From positions 1 through 9,722 of the forward strand of contig JAEZAY010000304.1 in the NCBI GenBank assembly GCA_023427575.1: a DNA stretch of 9,722 bases. The letters run 5' to 3'. The stretch comes from Bacteroidota bacterium. GTDB lineage: Bacteria; Bacteroidota; Bacteroidia; Chitinophagales; Chitinophagaceae. A program made the position numbers and the translations under genes. Of the stretch, positions 7,798 to 9,722 are shown piece by piece. Under the pieces are notes generated by a model. It was given only the letters and a program-made list of their open reading frames with translations. It was not told the origin of the DNA and ran no database searches. Each line of letters starts with the position of its first letter. Positions within the stretch are counted from its first letter, which is position 1.

Positions 7798-8334
7798 CTA
7801 AAATTTGTTCTTCCACATCATGCTTTCTACGGGTCTGTTGGGCTGGCCACTGTATTTAGCGTCTTTTTTCTGGTTGTACCGCACTTCAATATCGCCTTCC
7901 ACCGGAAAATAAATCAGTTGCCCGATGGGCATTCCTTTATAAATCCGAACGGGCTGCTTAACCGAGATTTCCAGGGTCCAGTTGCCGCAAAATCCAACAT
8001 CTCCTTTCCCTGCCGTAGCGTGAATATCAATTCCCAGTCGGCCGGTCGATGATTTTCCTTCCAGAAACGGAACATGGGCATGGGTTTCGGTATATTCCTG
8101 GGTTACGCCCAGGTAAAACACATGTGGCTGCAGTACAAACCCCTCGTCCGGAATTTCAAAATATTCGATCTGATTGTGTTTTTTGGCATCCAGTACTTCA
8201 TCCTTATACTTTGCAAGCACATTGCCCAGGTGAACATCGTATGAATTGCTGCCAAGGCAGGACCTGTCGTAGGGTTCAATCTTAATTGTTTTCTTCTCTA
8301 TTTCTTCCAAAATTCGCGTGTCCGACAAAATCAT
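7798..8334 (-). CDS. dcd: dCTP deaminase
   Basis: The 178-residue protein deaminates dCTP to dUTP, feeding dUMP and thymidylate synthesis in the cytoplasm. Features of the dUTPase/Dcd fold are clear: RSCLGSNSYDVHLGN at 24-38, LEGKSSTGRLGIDIHATAG at 91-109, then GFCGNWTLEISV with the catalytic glutamate at E122 (Glu138 in E. coli), the segment GMPIGQLIYF, and the C-terminal DAKYSGQP that closes over the nucleotide. The arginine of the usual RSS motif is a lysine here (K94); I believe this also occurs in other Bacteroidota homologues, but that was not checked. Whether it also hydrolyses dUTP, as bifunctional archaeal-type enzymes do, cannot be decided. It starts with ATG at 8334 and is divergent from the phosphopantetheinyl transferase gene across 71 bp in which no promoter was convincingly identified. 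Confidence 0.95.
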   Translation of the reverse strand: MILSDTRILEEIEKKTIKIEPYDRSCLGSNSYDVHLGNVLAKYKDEVLDAKKHNQIEYFEIPDEGFVLQPHVFYLGVTQEYTETHAHVPFLEGKSSTGRLGIDIHATAGKGDVGFCGNWTLEISVKQPVRIYKGMPIGQLIYFPVEGDIEVRYNQKKDAKYSGQPNRPVESMMWKNKF

Positions 8335-8405
8335 CTGTAGAAATCTTGTTTTTTGATATCCTTAAAATAAGTACTAAACTGCAATGTAAAAGCTAAATTG
8401 TAAAC

Positions 8406-9050
8406 GTGCCGCTGTTTTATCAACATAATATCAACGAGAACACCCGCATCGGGCTGTGGAAGATCGAAGAGCCTGAACATTTTTTTTTGGAAAAGGTACC
8501 GGGCAATGAAGCGGTTACCCATCCTTACAAACGTTTACAGCATTTGGCTGGCAGATACCTGCTGCCGGTATTATATCCCGATTTTCCTTCCCGGGATATT
8601 TTGATCGCCGATACCCGTAAACCCTTTCTGCCGGATGAAAAGTATCATTTTTCGATTTCTCACTGTGGGAATTTTGCAGGCGCCATCGTTAGCTCGGTTC
8701 ATCGGGTGGGTATGGATATAGAAATGATCTCGGTCAGGCTCCGAACCATTTCGCCCAAATTCGTTGATCTGGGTGAAAAATTTTTCCTGCAGGAATGGGA
8801 AACGATTCCTTCCATGCATCTTCAGCTAACCACTTTATTATGGAGCGCGAAGGAAGCCGTGTACAAATGGTATGGAAACGGAAAAATTGATTTCCGCGGC
8901 CATATTCAGCTAAAGGCCGTACCGGTTTTCCAGGCAAATGGTTGGATCAGGCTACAGTTTATGTTTATGAAAGAAGATCCCCGGCTGCTGGTGGTGCATG
9001 CCCGGGTTTTCGATAGCCTGGTGATGGCTTATCTGGTATCGGAAGGATAG
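8406..9050 (+). CDS. 4'-phosphopantetheinyl transferase superfamily protein (Sfp-like)
   Basis: The 214-residue enzyme is predicted to transfer the phosphopantetheine arm of coenzyme A to a serine on acyl- or peptidyl-carrier proteins. The three family motifs are present in order: KPFLPDEKYHFSISHC (72-87), VGMDIE with Mg-binding D104 and E106, and WSAKEAVYKWYG (146-157) with E150 and K154. Length fits the Sfp/Gsp group, although it is at the short end. The start is GTG at 8406: an in-frame stop lies nine bases upstream and the next internal methionine is past the first motif, so no ATG start is possible. No synthase or carrier-protein gene is nearby, so it may serve fatty acid synthesis or a pathway encoded elsewhere. 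The structured element at 9082-9291 lies immediately downstream on the same strand. Confidence 0.93.
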   Translation: MPLFYQHNINENTRIGLWKIEEPEHFFLEKVPGNEAVTHPYKRLQHLAGRYLLPVLYPDFPSRDILIADTRKPFLPDEKYHFSISHCGNFAGAIVSSVHRVGMDIEMISVRLRTISPKFVDLGEKFFLQEWETIPSMHLQLTTLLWSAKEAVYKWYGNGKIDFRGHIQLKAVPVFQANGWIRLQFMFMKEDPRLLVVHARVFDSLVMAYLVSEG

Positions 9051-9081
9051 AAATTTTCATATTCCAGGATCATTGCCTTCC

Positions 9082-9117
9082 GGGTAAAATGTATTTCCCC
9101 GGGCCTCGGAAGAAATC
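9082..9117 (+). repeat. Inverted-repeat copy, right (partner at 1-37)
   Basis: The reverse complement of this segment matches 1-37 with two substitutions and one single-base gap. It begins 31 bases after the stop codon of the phosphopantetheinyl transferase gene. It covers the outer flank and the first 18 bases of the palindrome starting at 9100, so the repeated unit is larger than the palindrome arm alone. CTTCCG at 9077-9082 and CGGAAG at 9107-9112 could also pair locally and compete with the long fold. Confidence 0.85.
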
Positions 9118-9291
9118 CGTTAAGAAAATTGAAACGGACGGCGTAAAATAAAAACAGTTGTTACCGAAGCCCGGAGATGATTTTTAGCTCGTAAGTCCTA
9201 CTGGCGCTGGGTTATATTGATTCGCCGTGACTTGTTTTTATTTAGCCGGGAGTTTCAATTTTTAGGATTTATTCCGGAGCCCGATTTTTTT
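9100..9291 (+). ncRNA. Long imperfect palindrome ending in a T tract: candidate structured RNA or 3'-end terminator element
   Basis: The two arms pair over most of 9100-9164 and 9227-9283. Positions 9100-9118 pair with 9265-9283 (16 of 19 Watson-Crick; one of the three others is a U-G wobble on the plus strand). AAAATTGAAAC (9125-9135) pairs perfectly with 9252-9262. A symmetric GGA/GGA internal loop follows, then CGGC with GCCG, TAAA and TAAAAACA with their partners (single-base bulges), and GTTAC (9160-9164) with GTGAC (9227-9231). About 62 bases form the apical part, with a possible GGCG/CGCC stem (9203-9206 with 9223-9226). On the plus strand the GC-rich base of the stem is followed directly by A and seven T, like an intrinsic terminator; the minus strand lacks such a tract. 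It could be a structured 3' UTR, an independent rod-shaped RNA, or a small non-autonomous mobile element. No promoter of its own was found. Confidence 0.5.
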
Positions 9292-9293
9292 GC

Positions 9294-9320
9294 TCCACTT
9301 TTTTTCTAAAAAAAAGTGGA
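9294..9320. repeat. Perfect 12-bp A/T-rich inverted repeat (hairpin)
   Basis: TCCACTTTTTTT and AAAAAAAGTGGA are perfect reverse complements separated by the three bases CTA. The stem has a short G/C cap (TCCAC/GTGGA) and a long A/T part next to the loop. It sits three bases after the T tract of the long palindrome. It is symmetrical and could act on transcripts from either side, but it has no T run after the stem, so it is not a typical terminator. Confidence 0.75.
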
Positions 9321-9324
9321 AGGG

Positions 9325-9339
9325 GTCATTTACAATGAC
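9325..9339. repeat. Short hairpin next to the A/T-rich hairpin
   Basis: GTCATT and AATGAC pair perfectly across the three-base loop TAC. Outside this, AGGGG at 9321-9325 and CTCCT just downstream can extend the stem imperfectly. A stem this short could occur by chance; it is listed because it directly abuts two stronger structures. Confidence 0.4.
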
Positions 9340-9470
9340 TGCTCCTATTCACTATGGATAAAGGTTTCGGGTAAATGAGAAATTATTCCCCGGACAGGAA
9401 TGATTCAAAAAACTGTTTCAAAAAGATCGATGCAACGTTTTTTCGTTCATTAACGGAAAATTCCGGCAAT

Positions 9471-9496
9471 AAAAAAGGAGATGGTTTCCCATCCCC
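9471..9496 (-). terminator. Intrinsic (Rho-independent) terminator for the right-edge minus-strand gene
   Basis: Read on the minus strand: GGGGATGG, loop GAAA, CCATCTCC, then six T. This is an 8-bp stem with one G-U pair and a stable GNRA-type tetraloop, extended by two A-T pairs. It lies 44 bp after the stop codon of the truncated haloperoxidase-like gene. On the plus strand the same stem has an A-C mismatch and no T run, so it acts leftward. Confidence 0.88.
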
Positions 9497-9540
9497 TTAT
9501 TAAACCCCGCCCGATCTGATTTCGATGGCCCGGGCCAGGC

Positions 9541-9722
9541 CTATTTTCTAATTTTTTTGAAATAATTGTTTACCGTCCATTTGCCGATTTTTTCACCCAT
9601 TTCAAGGCCTGCTTCACTGGAAAACCGAAAATGAATTCCGGCCATAACTCTTGAATCCGCATTTTCAGCCGAAGCTTCATAGAAACTGTGAAAGGTTCGG
9701 GAAGCGTCTACCGGAATTGCAC
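9541..9722 (-). CDS. Vanadium-dependent haloperoxidase / PAP2-type protein, C-terminal fragment (start beyond right edge)
   Basis: The last 59 codons of a gene enter from the right edge and end at TAG (9541-9543); the first complete codon occupies 9718-9720. The peptide contains SFYEASAENADSRVMAGIHF followed by RFSSEAGLEMGEKIGKW. SR, five residues, then H fits the third motif of the PAP2/vanadium haloperoxidase superfamily (SRXXXXXHXXXD), in which the Arg and His bind phosphate or vanadate, and GIHF plus EAGLEMG is typical of the bacterial haloperoxidase-like group. The residue at the usual final Asp position is Ser. Members oxidise halides with peroxide or remove phosphate from lipids; which applies here cannot be told from the tail alone. 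A clear intrinsic terminator follows at 9471-9496. Confidence 0.82.
   Translation of the reverse strand, partial: AIPVDASRTFHSFYEASAENADSRVMAGIHFRFSSEAGLEMGEKIGKWTVNNYFKKIRK

Larger units (their letters stand above)
9051..9540. other. Gene-free, hairpin-rich intergenic region
   Basis: This 490-bp stretch between the 3' ends of two converging genes contains no open reading frame that looks coding; the frames checked are broken by frequent stops. From left to right it holds the right inverted-repeat copy (9082-9117), a 184-bp imperfect palindrome (9100-9283) ending in a T tract, a perfect 12-bp A/T-rich hairpin (9294-9320), a 6-bp hairpin (9325-9339), an unstructured stretch and an intrinsic terminator for the right-hand minus-strand gene (9471-9496). 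Confidence 0.75.

Noticed and set aside
8335..8405. Divergent promoter pair between dcd and the phosphopantetheinyl transferase gene
   Set aside because: Promoters must lie here or close by, but neither strand shows a TTG plus TAnnTTTG pair at proper spacing, so no site is called.
1..9117. Inverted repeats as the ends of a 9-kb composite transposon
   Set aside because: There is no transposase, integrase or cargo-type gene between them, the genes are ordinary chromosomal ones, and the repeats look like 3'-end elements.
9165..9226. Apical part of the long palindrome as a tRNA-like fold
   Set aside because: No cloverleaf arms, T-loop or anticodon stem could be laid out; only small isolated stems form.
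9527..9536. Perfect 10-bp palindrome GGCCCGGGCC just downstream of the haloperoxidase-like stop codon
   Set aside because: It has no loop and no T tract, and it is too short to be called a functional site; the real terminator is at 9471-9496.

Overview
The window reads as chromosomal DNA of a member of the Bacteroidota, most likely a Chitinophagaceae-type bacterium. This rests on protein families that are largely confined to that phylum (DUF4403 lipoprotein, DUF3810 membrane protein, SprB-like repeat, sigma factor followed by a membrane-anchored beta-barrel protein) and on a promoter that fits the Bacteroidota TTG / TAnnTTTG consensus. Genus and species cannot be fixed from the sequence. No transposase, phage gene, CRISPR array, tRNA or rRNA gene is visible.

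Layout. Positions 1-226 hold no gene; the first 37 bases are one copy of an inverted repeat whose partner lies at 9082-9117. From 227 to 6603 six genes run leftward on the minus strand. In transcription order they are: an acyl-CoA carboxylase carboxyltransferase subunit (4975-6603), RNase HI (4487-4978, 4-bp overlap with the former), a DUF4403 lipoprotein (2983-4419), an ECF-type sigma factor (2268-2858), a protein with an N-terminal membrane anchor and a C-terminal outer-membrane beta-barrel (878-2284, 17-bp overlap with the sigma gene), and a lipoprotein with an SprB-like repeat and a c-type-heme-like C-X4-C-H domain (227-838). A DUF3810 membrane protein with an HEXXH motif follows on the plus strand (6697-7773). 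It converges on dcd, dCTP deaminase (7798-8334, minus), which is divergent from a 4'-phosphopantetheinyl transferase (8406-9050, plus). The right edge carries the last 59 codons of a vanadium-haloperoxidase/PAP2-type protein on the minus strand, followed by a clean intrinsic terminator.

How the genes fit together. Most are unrelated housekeeping functions: acyl-CoA (probably branched-chain or isoprenoid) carboxylation, RNA-DNA hybrid removal, dUMP supply and carrier-protein activation. The coherent module is sigma factor - barrel protein - heme-like lipoprotein. It looks like one transcription unit linking gene control in the cytoplasm to the outer membrane, and its biology cannot be named from sequence.

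The most interesting non-coding part is 9051-9540. It holds a 184-bp imperfect palindrome ending in a T tract, further hairpins and a terminator. The tip of the palindrome and its outer flank recur at the left edge of the window, in the same orientation relative to the 3' end of the neighbouring gene. This suggests a dispersed, structured 3'-end element.
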